NCBI GenBank assembly: GCA_933228895.1
Contig: OW121854.1
Span: 134,149,926-134,213,925, forward strand
Reading direction: 5' to 3'
DNA: 64,000 bases
Origin: Platycnemis pennipes
Taxonomy: Eukaryota; Arthropoda; Insecta; Odonata; Platycnemididae
Shown: piece after piece, positions 42,901 through 55,562 of the stretch
Position numbering within the stretch: the first letter of the stretch is position 1
Layout of the letters: each line of letters begins with the position of its first letter
Notes under the pieces: model-generated
Database searches by the model: none
Told to the model about the DNA's origin: nothing
What the model saw: the letters and a program-made list of their open reading frames with translations, nothing else
Translations under genes and position numbers: made by a program

Positions 42901-45900
42901 ATAATTCATAGCAAAATAAAAAATCCCGATTCTGAGGTGTGTTCTCAGAACAGCTTCCTTCTCACTAAATTCACTACTTCCGCTGTTTTAAAACAAAAAT
43001 TGACACTAGGGCACGTGCTCATCGGTTATCTTCGATTTTTATACAATAATTCATAGCGAAATAAAAAAATCCAGATTCTGAGGTGTGTTCTTAAAACAGC
43101 TTCCTTCTCATTACTTCACTGTTTTCGCTGTTTTAAAACAAAAATTGACACTAAGGCCTCTGCTCATCGGTTTTCACCGATTTTTATACAATAATTCATA
43201 GCGAAATAAAAAATCCAGATTTTAAGGTGTGTTCTAAAAATCAGCTTCCTTCCCACTAAATTTACTGTATCCGCTGTTTTAAAACAAAAATTGACACTAA
43301 GGCCTCTGCTCATCGGTTTTTACCGATTTTTATACAATGATTCATAGTGAATTAAGAAACCCAGATTCCGAGGTGTGTTCTTAAAACAGCTTCCTTCTCA
43401 CTAAACTCACTATTTCCGCTGTTTTAAAACAAAAATTGACACTAAGGCCTCCGCTCATCGGTTTTCATTGATTTTTATTCAATAATTCATAGCGAAATAA
43501 AAAATCCAGATTCTGAGGTGTTCTCAAAACAGCTTCCTTCCCACTAAATTCACTATTTTCGCTGTTTTAAAACAAAAATTGACACTAAGGCCTCATCTCA
43601 TTCGTTTTCACCGATTTTTATACAATAATTCATAGCGTAATAAAAAATCCAGATTCTAAGGTGTGATCTCAAAACAGCTTCCTTCTCGCTAATTTCACTG
43701 TTTCCGCTGTTTTAAAACAAAAATTGACACTAAGGCCTCTGCTCATCGGTTTTCACCGATTTTTATACAATAATTCATGGCAAACTAAAAAATCCAGATT
43801 CTGAGGTGTGTTCTCAAAACACCTTCCTTCTCACTAAATTCACTATTTCCGTTATTTTAAAACAAAAATTGACACTAATGCTTCTGCTCATCGGATTTCA
43901 CCGATTTTTATACAATAATTCATGGCAAAATAAAAAATCCAGATTCTGAGGTGTGTTCTCAAAACAGCTTCCTTCTCACTAAAATCACTATTTCCTCTTT
44001 TTTAAAACAAAAATTGACACTAAGGCTTCTGCTCATCGGTTTTCACCGATTTTTATACAATAATTCATGGCAAAATTAAAAATCCTGATTCTGAGGTGTG
44101 TTCTCAAAACAGCTTCATTGTCACAAAATTCAATATTTCCGCTATTTTGAAACAAAAATTGACACTAAGACCTCTACTCATCGGTTTTCACCGATTTTTA
44201 TACAATAATTCATAGCGAAATAAAAAATCCTGATTCTGAGGTGTGTTCTCAAAACACCTTCCTTCTCACTAAATTCACTATTTCCGTTATTTTAAAACAA
44301 AAATTGACACTAAGACTTCTGCTCATCGGATTTCACCGATTTTTATACAATAATTCATGGCAAAATAAAAAATCCAGATTCTGAGGTGTGTTCTCAAAAC
44401 AGCTTCCTTCTCACTAAAATCACTATTTCCTCTTTTTTAAAACAAAAATTGACACTAAGGCTTCTGCTCATCGGTTTTCACCGATTTTTATACAATAATT
44501 CATGGCAAAATAAAAAATCCAGATTCTGAGGTGTGTTCTCAAAACAGCTTCCTTCTCACTAAATTCACTATTTTTGCTGTCTCAAAACAAAAATTGACAC
44601 TAAGGCTTCAGCCCATTGGTTTTCACCGATTTCTATACAATAATTCATAGCGAAATAAAAAATCCAGATTCTGATGTGTGTTCTCAAAACAGCTTCCTTG
44701 TCACTAATTTCACTGTTTCCGCTGTTTAAAACAAAATTTGACACTAAGGCCTCCGATCATCGGTTTTCATTGATATTTATTCAATAATTCATAGCGAAAT
44801 AAAAAATCCAGATTCTGAGGTGTTCTCAAAACAGCTTCCTTCCCACTAAATTCACTATTTCCGCTGTTTTAAAACAAAAATTGACACTAAGGCCTCATCT
44901 CATTGGTTTTCACCGATTTTTATACAATAATTCATAGCGAAATAAAAAATCCAGATTCTAAGGTGTGATCTCAAAACAGCTTCCTTCTATTTAATTTCAC
45001 TGTTTCCGCTGTTTTAAAACAAAAATTGACACTAAGGCCTCTGCTCATCGGTTTTCACCGATTTTTATACAATAATTCATGGCAAACTAAAAAATCCAGA
45101 TTCTGAGGTGTGTTCTCAAAACACCTTCATTGTCACAAAATTCAATATTTCCGCTATTTTGAAACAAAAATTGACACTAAGACCTCTACTCATCGGTTTT
45201 CACCGATTTTTATACAATAATTCATAGCGAAATAAAAAATCCAGATTCTGAGGTGTGTTCTCAAAACAGCTCCCTTCTCACTAAATTCACTATTTCCGTT
45301 ATTTTAAAACAAAAATTGACACTAAGGCTTCTGCTCATCGGATTTCACCGATTTTTATACAATAATTAATGGCAAAATAAAAAATCCAGATTCTGAGGTG
45401 TGTTCTCAAAACACCTTCCTTCTAACTAAATTCACTATTTCCGCAGTTTTAAAACAAAAATTGACACTAAGGCCTCTGCTCATCGGTTTTTACCGATTTT
45501 TATACAATGATTCATAGCGAAATAAGAAGCCCAGATTCCGAGGTGTGTTCTTAAAACAGCTTCCTTCTCACTAAACTCACTATTTCCGCTGTTTTAAAAC
45601 AAAAATTGACACTAAGGCCCCTGCTCATCGGTTTTCACCGATTTTTATACAATCATTCATAGCGAAATAAAAAATCCAGATTCTGAGGTGTGTTCTCAAA
45701 CCAGCTTCCTTCTCACTAATTTCACTGTTTCCGCTGTTTAAAAACAAAATTTGACACTAAGGCCTCCGCTCATCGGTTTTCATTGATTTTTATTCAATAA
45801 TTCATAGCGAAATAAAAAATCCAGATTCTGAGGTGTTCTCAAAAAAGCTTCCTTCCGACTAAATTCACTATTTTCGCTGTTTTAAAACAAAAATTGACAC

Positions 45901-47264
45901 TAAGGCCTCATCTCATTGGTTTTCACCTTTTTTATACAATAATTCATAGCGAAATAAAAAATCCAGATTCTAAGGTGTGATCTCAAAACACCTTCATTGT
46001 CACAAAATTCAATATTTCCGCTATTTTGAAACAAATATTGACACTAAGACCTCTACTCATCGGTTTTCACCGATTTTTATGCAATAATTCATAGCGAAAT
46101 AAAAAATCCAGATTCTGAGGTGTGTTCTGAAAACAGCTCCCTTCTCACTAAATTCACTATTTCCGCTGTTTTAAAACAAAAAATTGACACTAAGGCTTCT
46201 GCTCATCGGATTTCACCGATTTTTATAGAATAATTCATGGCAAAATAAAAAATCCAGATTCTGAGGTGTGTTCTCAAAACAGCTTCCTTCTCACTAAATT
46301 CACTACTTCCGCTGTTTTAAAACAAAAATTGACACTAAGGCCCGTGCTCATCGGTTATCACCGATTTTTATACAATAATTCATAGCGAAATAAAAAATCC
46401 AAATTCTGAGGTGTGTTCTCAAAACAGCTTCCTTCTCACTAAATTCACTATTTTTGCTGTTTCAAAACAAAAATTGACACAAAGGCTTCTGCCCATTGGT
46501 TTTCACCGATTTCTATACAATAATTCATAGCGAAATAAAAAATCCAGATTCTGAGGTGTGCTCTCAAAACATCTTCCTTCTCACTAATTTCACTGTTTCC
46601 GCTGTTTTAAAACAAAAATTGACACTAAGGCCTCTGCTAATTGGTTTTCACCGATTTTTATACAATAATTCATAGCGAAATAAAAAATCCAGGTTCTGAG
46701 GTGTGTTCTCAGAACACCTTCCTTTTCACAATATTCACTGTTTCCGCTGTTTTAAAAGTAAAATCGACACTAAGGCCTCTGCTCATCGGTTTTCACCGAT
46801 TTTTATACAATAATTCATAGCAAAATAAAAAATCCCGATTCTGAGGTGTGTTTTCAGAACAGCTTCCTTCTCACTAAATTCACTACTTCCGCTGTTTTAA
46901 AACAAAAATTGACACTAAGGCCCGTGCTCATCGGTTATCAATGATTTTTATACAATAATTCATAGCGAAATAAAAAAATCCAGATTCTGAGGTGTGTTCT
47001 AAAAACAGCTTCCTTCTCATTACTTCACTGTTTTCGCTGTTTTAAAACAAAAATTGACACTAAGGCCTCTGCTCATCGGTTTTCACCGATTTTTATACAA
47101 TAATTCATAGCGAAATAAAAAATCCAGATTTTAAGGTGTGTTCTAAAAATCAGCTTCCTTCCCACTAAATTTACTGTATCCGCTGTTTTAAAACAAAAAT
47201 TGACACTAACGCCTCTGCTCATCGGTTTTTACCGATTTTTATACAATGATTCATAGCGAAATAA
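39985..47264 (+). repeat. Register II, complete copy (landmark 40317 to 47264, 6948 bp)
   Basis: The landmark AGCGAAATAAGAAACCCAGA lies at 40317 and 47265, 6948 bp apart. Relative to 27860 the offset is 12457 bp, matching the open frames at 29756 and 42213. The variant CCGATCATCGGTTTTC at 37807 and 44755 gives 6948 bp again. Copy-specific differences include a loss of one T near 44727 and AATTAATGGCAAAA near 45365. Confidence 0.8.
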
Positions 47265-50200
47265 GAAACCCAGATTCCGAGGTGTGTTCTTAAAACAGCT
47301 TCCTTCTCACTAAACTCACTATTTCCGCTGTTTTAAAACAAAAATTGACACTAAGGCCCCTGCTCATCGGTTTTCACCGATTTTTATACAATCATTCATA
47401 GCGAAATCAAAAATCCAGATTCTGAGGTGTGTTCTCAAAACACCTTCCTTCTAACTAAATTCACTATTTCCGTTGTTTTAAAACAGAAATTGACACTAAG
47501 GCCTCATCTCATTGGTTTTCACCGATTTTTATACAATAATTCATAGCGAAATAAAAGATCCAGATTCTAAGGTGTGATCTCAAAACAGCTTCCTTCTCGC
47601 TAATTTAACTCTTTCCGCTGTTTTAAAACAAAAATTGACACTAAGGCCTCTGCTCATCGGTTTTCACCGATTTTTATACAATAATTCATGGCAAACTAAA
47701 AAATCCAGATTCTGAGGTGTGTTCTCAAAACACCTTCCTTCTCACTAAATTCACTATTTCCGTTATTTTAAAACAAAAATTGACACTAATTCTTCTGCTC
47801 ATCGGATTTCACCGATTTTTATACAATAATTCATGGCAAAATAAAAAATCCAGATTCTGAGGTGTGTTCTCAAAACAGCTTCCTTCTCACTAAAATCACT
47901 ATTTCCTCTTTTTTAAAACAAAAATTGACACTAAGGCTTCTGCTCATCGGTTTTCACCGATTTTTATACAATAATTCATGGCAAAATAAAAAATCCTGAT
48001 TCTGAGGTGTGTTCTCAAAACAGCTTCATTGTCACAAAATTCAATATTTCCGCTATGTTGAAACAAAAATTGACACTAAGACCTCTACTCATCGGTTTTC
48101 ACCGATTTTTATACAATAATTCATAGCGAAATAAAAAATCCTGATTCTGAGGTGTGTTCTCAAAACACCTTCCTTCTCACTAAATTCACTATTTCCGTTA
48201 TTTTAAAACAAAAATTGACACTAAGACTTCTGCTCATCGGATTTCACCGATTTTTATACAATAATTCATGGCAAAATAAAAAATCCAGATTATTAGGTGT
48301 GTTCTCAAAACAGCTTCCTTCTCACTAAAATCACTATTTCCTCTTTTTTAAAACAAAAATTGACACTAATGCTTCTGCTCATCGGTTTTTTCCGATTTTT
48401 ATACAATAATTCATGGCAAAATAAAAAATCCAGATTCTGAGGTGTGTTCTCAAAACAGCTTCCTTCTCACTAAATTCACTATTTTTGCTGTCTCAAAACA
48501 AAAATTGACACTAAGGCTTCTGCCCATTGGTTTTTACCGATTTTTATACAATCATTCATAGCGAAATAAAAATTCCAGATTCTGATGTGTGTTCTCAAAA
48601 CACCTTCCTTCTAACTAAATTCACTATTTCCGCTGTTGTAAAACTAAAATTGACACTAAGGCCTCTGCTCATTGGTTTTTACCGATTTTTATACAGTAAT
48701 TCATAGCGAAATAAAAAACCCAGATTCTGAGGTGTGTTCTCAAAACAGCTTCCTTGTCACTAATTTCACTGTTTCCGCTGTTTTAAAACAAAATTTGACA
48801 CTAAGGCCTCCGCTCATCGGTTTTCATTGATTTTTATTCAATAATTCATAGCGAAATAAAAAATCCAGATTCTGAGGTGTTCTAAAAACAGCTTCCTTCC
48901 CACTAAATTCACTATTTCCGCTGTTTTAAAACAAAAATTGACACTAAGGCCTCATCTCATTGGTTTTCACCGATTTTTATACAATAATTCATAGCGAAAT
49001 AAAAAATCCAGATTCTAAGGTGTAATCTCAAAACAGCTTCCTTCTATTTAATTTCACTGTTTCCGCTGTTTTAAAACAAAAATTGACACTAAGGCCTCTG
49101 CTCATCGGTTTTCACCGATTTTTATACAATAATTCATGGCAAACTAAAAAATCCAGATTCTGAGGTGTGTTCTCAAAACACCTTCATTGTCACAAAATTC
49201 AATATTTCCGCTATTTTGAAACAAAAATTGACACTAAGACCTCTACTCATCGGTTTTCACCGATTTTTATACAATAATTCATAGCGAAATAAAAAATCCA
49301 GATTCTGAGGTGTGTTCTCAAAACAGCTCCCTTCTCACTAAATTCACTATTTCCGTTATTTTAACACAAAAATTGACACTAAGGCTTCTTCTGTTCATCG
49401 GATTTCACCGATTTTTATACAATAATTCATGGCAAAATAAAAAATCCAGATTCTAAGGTGTGATCTCAAAACAGCTTCCTTTCGCTAATTTCACTGTTTC
49501 CGCTGTTTTAAAACAAAAATTGACACTAATGCTTCTGCTCATCGGATTTCACCGATTTTTATACAATAATTCATGGCAAAATAAAAAATCCAGATTCTGA
49601 GGTGTGTTCTCAAAACACCTTCCTTCTAACTAAATTCACTATTTCCGCAGTTTTAAAACAAAAATTGACACTAAGGCCTCTGCTCATCGGTTTTTACCGA
49701 TTTTTATACAATGATTCATAGCGAAATAAGAAGCCCAGATTCCGAGGTGTGTTCTTAAAACAGCTTCCTTCTCACTAAACTCACTATTTCCGCTGTTTTA
49801 AAACAAAAATTGACACTAAGGCCCCTGCTCATCGGTTTTCACCGATTTTTATACAATCATTCATAGCGAAATAAAAAATCCAGATTCTGAGGTGTGTTCT
49901 CAAACCAGCTTCCTTCTCACTAATTTCACTGTTTCCGCTGTTTAAAAACAAAATTTGACACTAAGGCCTCCGCTCATCGGTTTTCATTGATTTTTATTCA
50001 ATAATTCATAGCGAAATAAAAAATCCAGATTCTGAGGTGTTCTCAAAAAAGCTTCCTTCCGACTAAATTCACTATTTTCGCTGTTTTAAAACAAAAATTG
50101 ACACTAAGGCCTCATCTCATTGGTTTTCACCTTTTTTATACAATAATTCATAGCGAAATAAAAAATCCAGATTCTAAGGTGTGATCTCAAAACACCTTCA

Positions 50201-53200
50201 TTGTCACAAAATTCAATATTTCCGCTATTTTGAAACAAATATTGACACTAAGACCTCTACTCATCGGTTTTCACCGATTTTTATGCAATAATTCATAGCG
50301 AAATAAAAAATCCAGATTCTGAGGTGTGTTCTCAAAACAGCTCCCTTCTCACTAAATTCACTATTTCCGTTATTTTAAAACAAAAAATTGACACTAAGGC
50401 TTCTGCTCATCGGATTTCACCGATTTTTATAGAATAATTCATGGCAAAATAAAAAATCCAGATTCTGAGGTGTGTTCTCAAAACAGCTTCCTTCTCACTA
50501 AATTCACTATTTCCGTTATTTTAAAACAAAAATTGACACTAATGCTTCTGCTCATCGGATTTCACCGATTTTTATACAATAATTCATGGCAAAATAAAAA
50601 ATCCAGATTCTGAGGTTTGTTCTCAAAACAGCTTCCTTCTCACTAAAATCACTCTTTCCTCTTTTTTAAAACAAAAATTGACACTAAGGCTTCTGCTCAT
50701 CGGTTTTCACCGATTTTTATACAATAATTCATGGCAAAATAAAAAATCCTGATTCTGAGGTGTGTTCTCAAAACAGCTTCATTGTCACAAAATTCAATAT
50801 TTCCGCTATTTTGAAACACAAATTGACACTAAGACCTCTACTCATCGGTTTTCACCGATTTTTATACAATAATTCATAGCGAAATAAAAAATCCTGATTC
50901 TGAGGTGTGTTCTCAAAACACCTTCCTTCTCACTAAATTCACTATTACCGTTATTTTAAAACAAAAATTGACACTAAGACTTCTGCTCATCGGATTTCAC
51001 CGATTTTTATACAATAATTCATGGCAAAATAAAAAATCCAGATTATGAGGTGTGTTCTCAAAACAGCTTCCTTCTCACTAAAATCACTATTTCCTCTTTT
51101 TTAAAACAAAAATTGACACTAATGCTTCTGCTCATCGGTTTTCACCGATTTTTATACAATAATTCATGGCAAAATAAAAAATCCAGATTCTGAGGTGTGT
51201 TCTCAAAACAGCTTCCTTCTCACTAAATTCACTATTTTTGCTGTCTCAAAACAAAAATTGACACTAAGGCTTCTGCCCATTGGTTTTCACCGATTTTTAT
51301 ACAATCATTCATAGCGAAATAAAAATTCCAGATTCTGATGTGTGTTCTCAAAACACCTTCCTTCTAACTAAATTCACTATTTCCGCTGTTGTAAAACTAA
51401 AATTGACACTAAGGCCTCTGCTCATTGGTTTTTACCGATTTTTATACAGTAATTCATTGCGAAATAAAAAACCCAGATTCTGAGGTGTGTTCTCAAAACA
51501 GCTTCCTTGTCACTAATTTCACTGTTTCCGCTGTTTTAAAACAAAATTTGACACTAAGGCCTCCGCTCATCGGTTTTCATTGATTTTTATTCAATAATTC
51601 ATAGCGAAATAAAAAATCCAGATTCTGAGGTGTTCTCAAAACAGCTTCCTTCCCACTAAATTCACTATTTCCGCTGTTTTAAAACAAAAATTGACACTAA
51701 GGCCTCATCTCATTGGTTTTCACCGATTTTTATACAATAATTCATAGCGAAATAAAAAATCCAGATTCTAAGGTGTGATCTCAAAACAGCTTCCTTCTAT
51801 TTAATTTCACTGTTTCCGCTGTTTTAAAACAAAAATTGACACTAAGGCCTCTGCTCATCGGTTTTCACCGATTTTTATACAATAATTCATGGCAAACTAA
51901 AAAATCCAGATTCTGAGGTGTGTTCTCAAAACACCTTCATTGTCACAAAATTCAATATTTCCGCTATTTTGAAACAAAAATTGACACTAAGACCTCTACT
52001 CATCGGTTTTCACCGATTTTTATACAATAATTCATAGCGAAATAAAAAATCCAGATTCTGAGGTGTGTTCTCAAAACAGCTCCCTTCTCACTAAATTCAC
52101 TATTTCCGTTATTTTAACACAAAAATTGACACTAAGGCTTCTGCTCATCGGATTTCACCGATTTTTATACAATAATTCATGGCAAAATAAAAAATCCAGA
52201 TTCTGAGGTGTGTTCTCAAAACAGCTTCCTTCTCACTAAAATCACTATATCCTCTTTTTTAAAACAAAAATTGACACTAAGGCTTCTGCTCATCGGTTTT
52301 CCTCGATTTTTATACAATAATTCATGGCAAAATAAAAAATCCAGATTCTGAGGTGTGTTCTCAAAACAGCTTCCTTCTCACTAAATTCACTATTTCCGCT
52401 GTTTCAAAACAAAAATTGACACTAAGGCTTCTGCCCATTGGTTTTCACCGATTTCTATACAATAATTCATAGCGAAATAAAAAATCCAGATTCTGACGTG
52501 TGTTCTCAAAACACCTTCCTTCTAACTAAATTCACTATTTCCGCTGTTGTAAAACTAAAATTGACACTAAGGTCTCTGCTCATTGGTTTTTACCGATTTT
52601 TATACAATAATTCATAGCGAAATAAAAAATCCTGATTCTGAGGTGTGTTCTCAAAACACCTTCCTTCTCACTAAATTCACTATTTCCGTTATTTTAAAAC
52701 AAAAATTGACACTAAGACTTCTGCTCATCGGATTTCACCGATTTTTATACAATAATTCATGGCAAAATAAAAAATCCAGATTATGAGGTGTGTTCTCAAA
52801 ACAGCTTCCTTCTCACTAAATTCACTATTTCCGCTGTTTCAAAACAAAAATTGACACTAAGGCTTCTGCCCATTGGTTTTCACCGATTTCTATACAATAA
52901 TTCATAGCGAATTAAAAAATCCAGATTCTGACGTGTGTTCTCAAAACACCTTCCTTCTAACTAAATTCACTATTTCCGCTGTTGTAAAACTAAAATTGAC
53001 ACTAAGGTCTCTGCTCATTGGTTTTTACCGATTTTTATACAATAATTCATAGCGAAATAAAAAATCCTGATTCTGAGGTGTGTTCTCAAAACACCTTCCT
53101 TCTCACTAAATTCACTATTTCCGTTATTTTAAAACAAAAATTGACACTAAGACTTCTGCTCATCGGATTTCACCGATTTTTATACAATAATTCATGGCAA

Positions 53201-55024
53201 AATAAAAAATCCAGATTCTGAGGTGTGTTCTCAAAACAGCTTCCTTCTCACTAAATTCACTATTTTTGCTGTCTCAAAACAAAAATTGACACTAAGGCTT
53301 CTGCCCATTGGTTTTCACCGATTTTTATACAATCATTCATAGCGAAATAAAAATTCCAGATTCTGATGTGTGTTCTCAAAACACCTTCCTTCTAACTAAA
53401 TTCACTATTTCCGCTGTTGTAAAACTAAAATTGACACTAAGGCCTCTGCTCATTGGTTTTTACCGATTTTTATACAGTAATTCATAGCGAAATAAAAAAC
53501 CCAGATTCTGAGGTGTGTTCTCAAAACAGCTTCCTTGTCACTAATTTCACTGTTTCCGCAGTTTTAAAACAAAATTTGACACTAAGGCCTCCGCTCATCG
53601 GTTTTCATTGATTTTTATTCAATAATTCATAGCGAAATAAAAAATCCAGATTCTGAGGTGTTCTCAAAACAGCTTCCTTCCCACTAAATTCACTATTTCC
53701 GCTGTTTTAAAACAAAAATTGACACTAAGGCCTCATCTCATTGGTTTTCACCGATTTTTATACAATAATTCATAGCGAAATAAAAAATCCAGATTCTAAG
53801 GTGTGATCTCAAAACAGCTTCCTTCTATTTAATTTCACTGTTTCCGCTGTTTTAAAACAAAAATTGACACTAAGGCCTCTGCTCATCGGTTTTCACCGAT
53901 TTTTATACAATAATTCATGGCAAACTAAAAAATCCAGATTCTGAGGTGTGTTCTCAAAACACCTTCATTGTCACAAAATTCAATATTTCCGCTATTTTGA
54001 AACAAAAATTGACACTAAGACCTCTACTCATCGGTTTTCACCGATTTTTATACAATAATTCATAGCGAAATAAAAAATCCAGATTCTGAGGTGTGTTCTC
54101 AAAACAGCTCCCTTCTCACTAAATTCACTACTTCCGTTATTTTAACACAAAAATTGACACTAAGGCTTCTGCTCATCGGATTTCACCGATTTTTATACAA
54201 TAATTCATGGCAAAATAAAAAATCCAGATTCTGAGGTGTGTTCTCAAAACAGCTTCCTTCTCACTAAAATCACTATATCCTCTTTTTTAAAACAAAAATT
54301 GACACTAAGGCTTCTGCTCATCGGTTTTCCTCGATTTTTATACAATAATTCATGGCAAAATAAAAAATCCAGATTCTGAGGTGTGTTCTCAAAACAGCTT
54401 CCTTCTCACTAAATTCACTATTTCCGCTGTTTCAAAACAAAAATTGACACTAAGGCTTCTGCCCATTGGTTTTCACCGATTTCTATACAATAATTCATAG
54501 CGAAATAAAAAATCCAGATTCTGACGTGTGTTCTCAAAACACCTTCCTTCTAACTAAATTCACTATTTCCGCTGTTGTAAAACTAAAATTGACACTAAGG
54601 TCTCTGCTCATTGGTTTTTACCGATTTTTATACAGTAATTCATAGCGAAATAAAAAACCCAGATTCTGAGGTGTGTTCTCAAAACAGCTTCCTTGTCACT
54701 AATTTCACTGTTTCCGCTGTGTTGAAACAAAAATTGACACTACGGCCTCTGCTCATCGGTTTTCACCGATTTTTATACAATAATTCATAGCGAAATAAAA
54801 AATCCAGATTCTGACGTGTGTTCTCAAAACACCTTCCTTCTCACTAAATTCACTATTTCCGTTATTTTAAAACAAAAATTGACACTAAGGCTTCTGCTCA
54901 TCGGATTTCACCGATTTTTATACAATAATTCATGGCAAAATAAAAAATCCAGATTCTGAGGTGTGTTCTCAAAACAGCTTCCTTCTCACTAAAATCACTA
55001 TTTCCTCTTTTTTAAAACAAAAAT
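47265..55024 (+). repeat. Right border zone of the array, short-range mosaic
   Basis: Register II breaks at about 47605. There the CTCGCTAATTTAAC monomer joins a monomer like that at about 43690, a step back of 3911 bp (27 monomers, TTCATGGCAAACTAAA at 43781 and 47692 as anchor). From about 48500 the order changes over short distances. The TTTTAACACAAAAATTG variant occurs near 49362, 52113 and 54144. A three-monomer block repeats at 52583 and 53018 (435 bp). The GCTGTGTTGAAAC monomer near 54716 is otherwise seen near 7661 and 16777. Monomers stay full length up to the end. Confidence 0.8.
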
Positions 55025-55560
55025 ATAACTGTCGCTATATACGCAACAAAGTCCCTCCCTATTGCTACTGACGATGGTCTATATGTTCCTCAAAAGAATA
55101 TTTCCAATATTTTAATGTACACATATTTCGTAGTCTAAGGCCATCGTTTCCACCTTGCAGTAGGTAACACTTTGTTTTGAATACGAATTTATTATCGCCC
55201 ACAAAATATATTTCATCAAATAAGTGATCTTGAGAATGTAAATCAATAATATGGTCGTAGGCATGTTAACGAGACTCCACTCTCTCTTAGGGTAATTTTC
55301 TGATAGGGGTCGAACTCTTATCAATTATGGAATGATTTTTCGAACGATATTGTACGTACCTGTGAAACTTTTATGTGTAAGAATCATGTATGTCTTTATC
55401 CAAGACCGTAGTCAGAATAGAATTGGGAAGGGATTTACTGATTGGGATCTTAAGACCATGTATTCTAGAAAAAAAAAATTCAACAGTACCTAAGTAGTAA
55501 TTGATCTTTACTACATATTTATTACCTGTCATACACAAAAAATGATACATGCATATGAAA
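55025..55560. other. Unassigned sequence next to the satellite edge
   Basis: Non-satellite AT-rich DNA of 536 bp. No protein similarity was recognised in any frame. A 70-codon minus-strand frame at 55112-55324 has no recognisable motif. It could be a very decayed part of the Penelope-like element that follows, but nothing in the sequence proves this. Confidence 0.5.
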
Positions 55561-55562
55561 GT

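Larger units (their letters stand above)
1..55024 (+). repeat. 145-bp satellite DNA array, about 380 head-to-tail monomers
   Basis: The anchor GACACTA recurs at 4, 149, 294, 439 and so on, a 145-bp step kept across 55 kb with no inversion or insertion of foreign DNA seen. Counting the consensus from TTGACACTAAGG, it contains in order a GGCC site, the dyad ATCGGT-N4-ACCGAT, TATACAATAATTCATAGCGA, AATAAA, CCAGATTCTGAGGTGTG, CTTCCTTCTCACTAA and the palindrome TGTTTTAAAACA. GC is about 34%. Common length variants lose 2-3 bp in the GAGGTGTGTTCTC segment or gain one A in the AAATAAAAAA run. The array begins before the window. It ends where ACAAAAAT is followed by ATAACTG instead of TGACAC. Because 145 = 3x48+1, each monomer shifts frame, so only short spurious ORFs occur. 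A centromeric or pericentromeric location is inference. Confidence 0.98.

Noticed and set aside
1018..53221. Short plus-strand open frames with repeated peptides such as SEIKNPDSEVCSQNSFLLT
   Set aside because: They are satellite read-through. A 145-bp monomer shifts frame every copy, so such frames cannot exceed a few monomers, and identical ones recur wherever a monomer block is duplicated.
1..55024. CRISPR array
   Set aside because: The repeat is 145 bp and contiguous. There are no unique spacers between short repeats and no cas genes.
1..55024. CENP-B box in the monomer
   Set aside because: No match to the TTCG...A..CGGG core was found on either strand of the consensus. The nearest TTCG (minus strand, TTTCGCTATGAA) lacks the CGGG part.
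55112..55324. Minus-strand 70-codon frame next to the array
   Set aside because: No motif, no homology recognised, and AT-rich context. Length is within chance.
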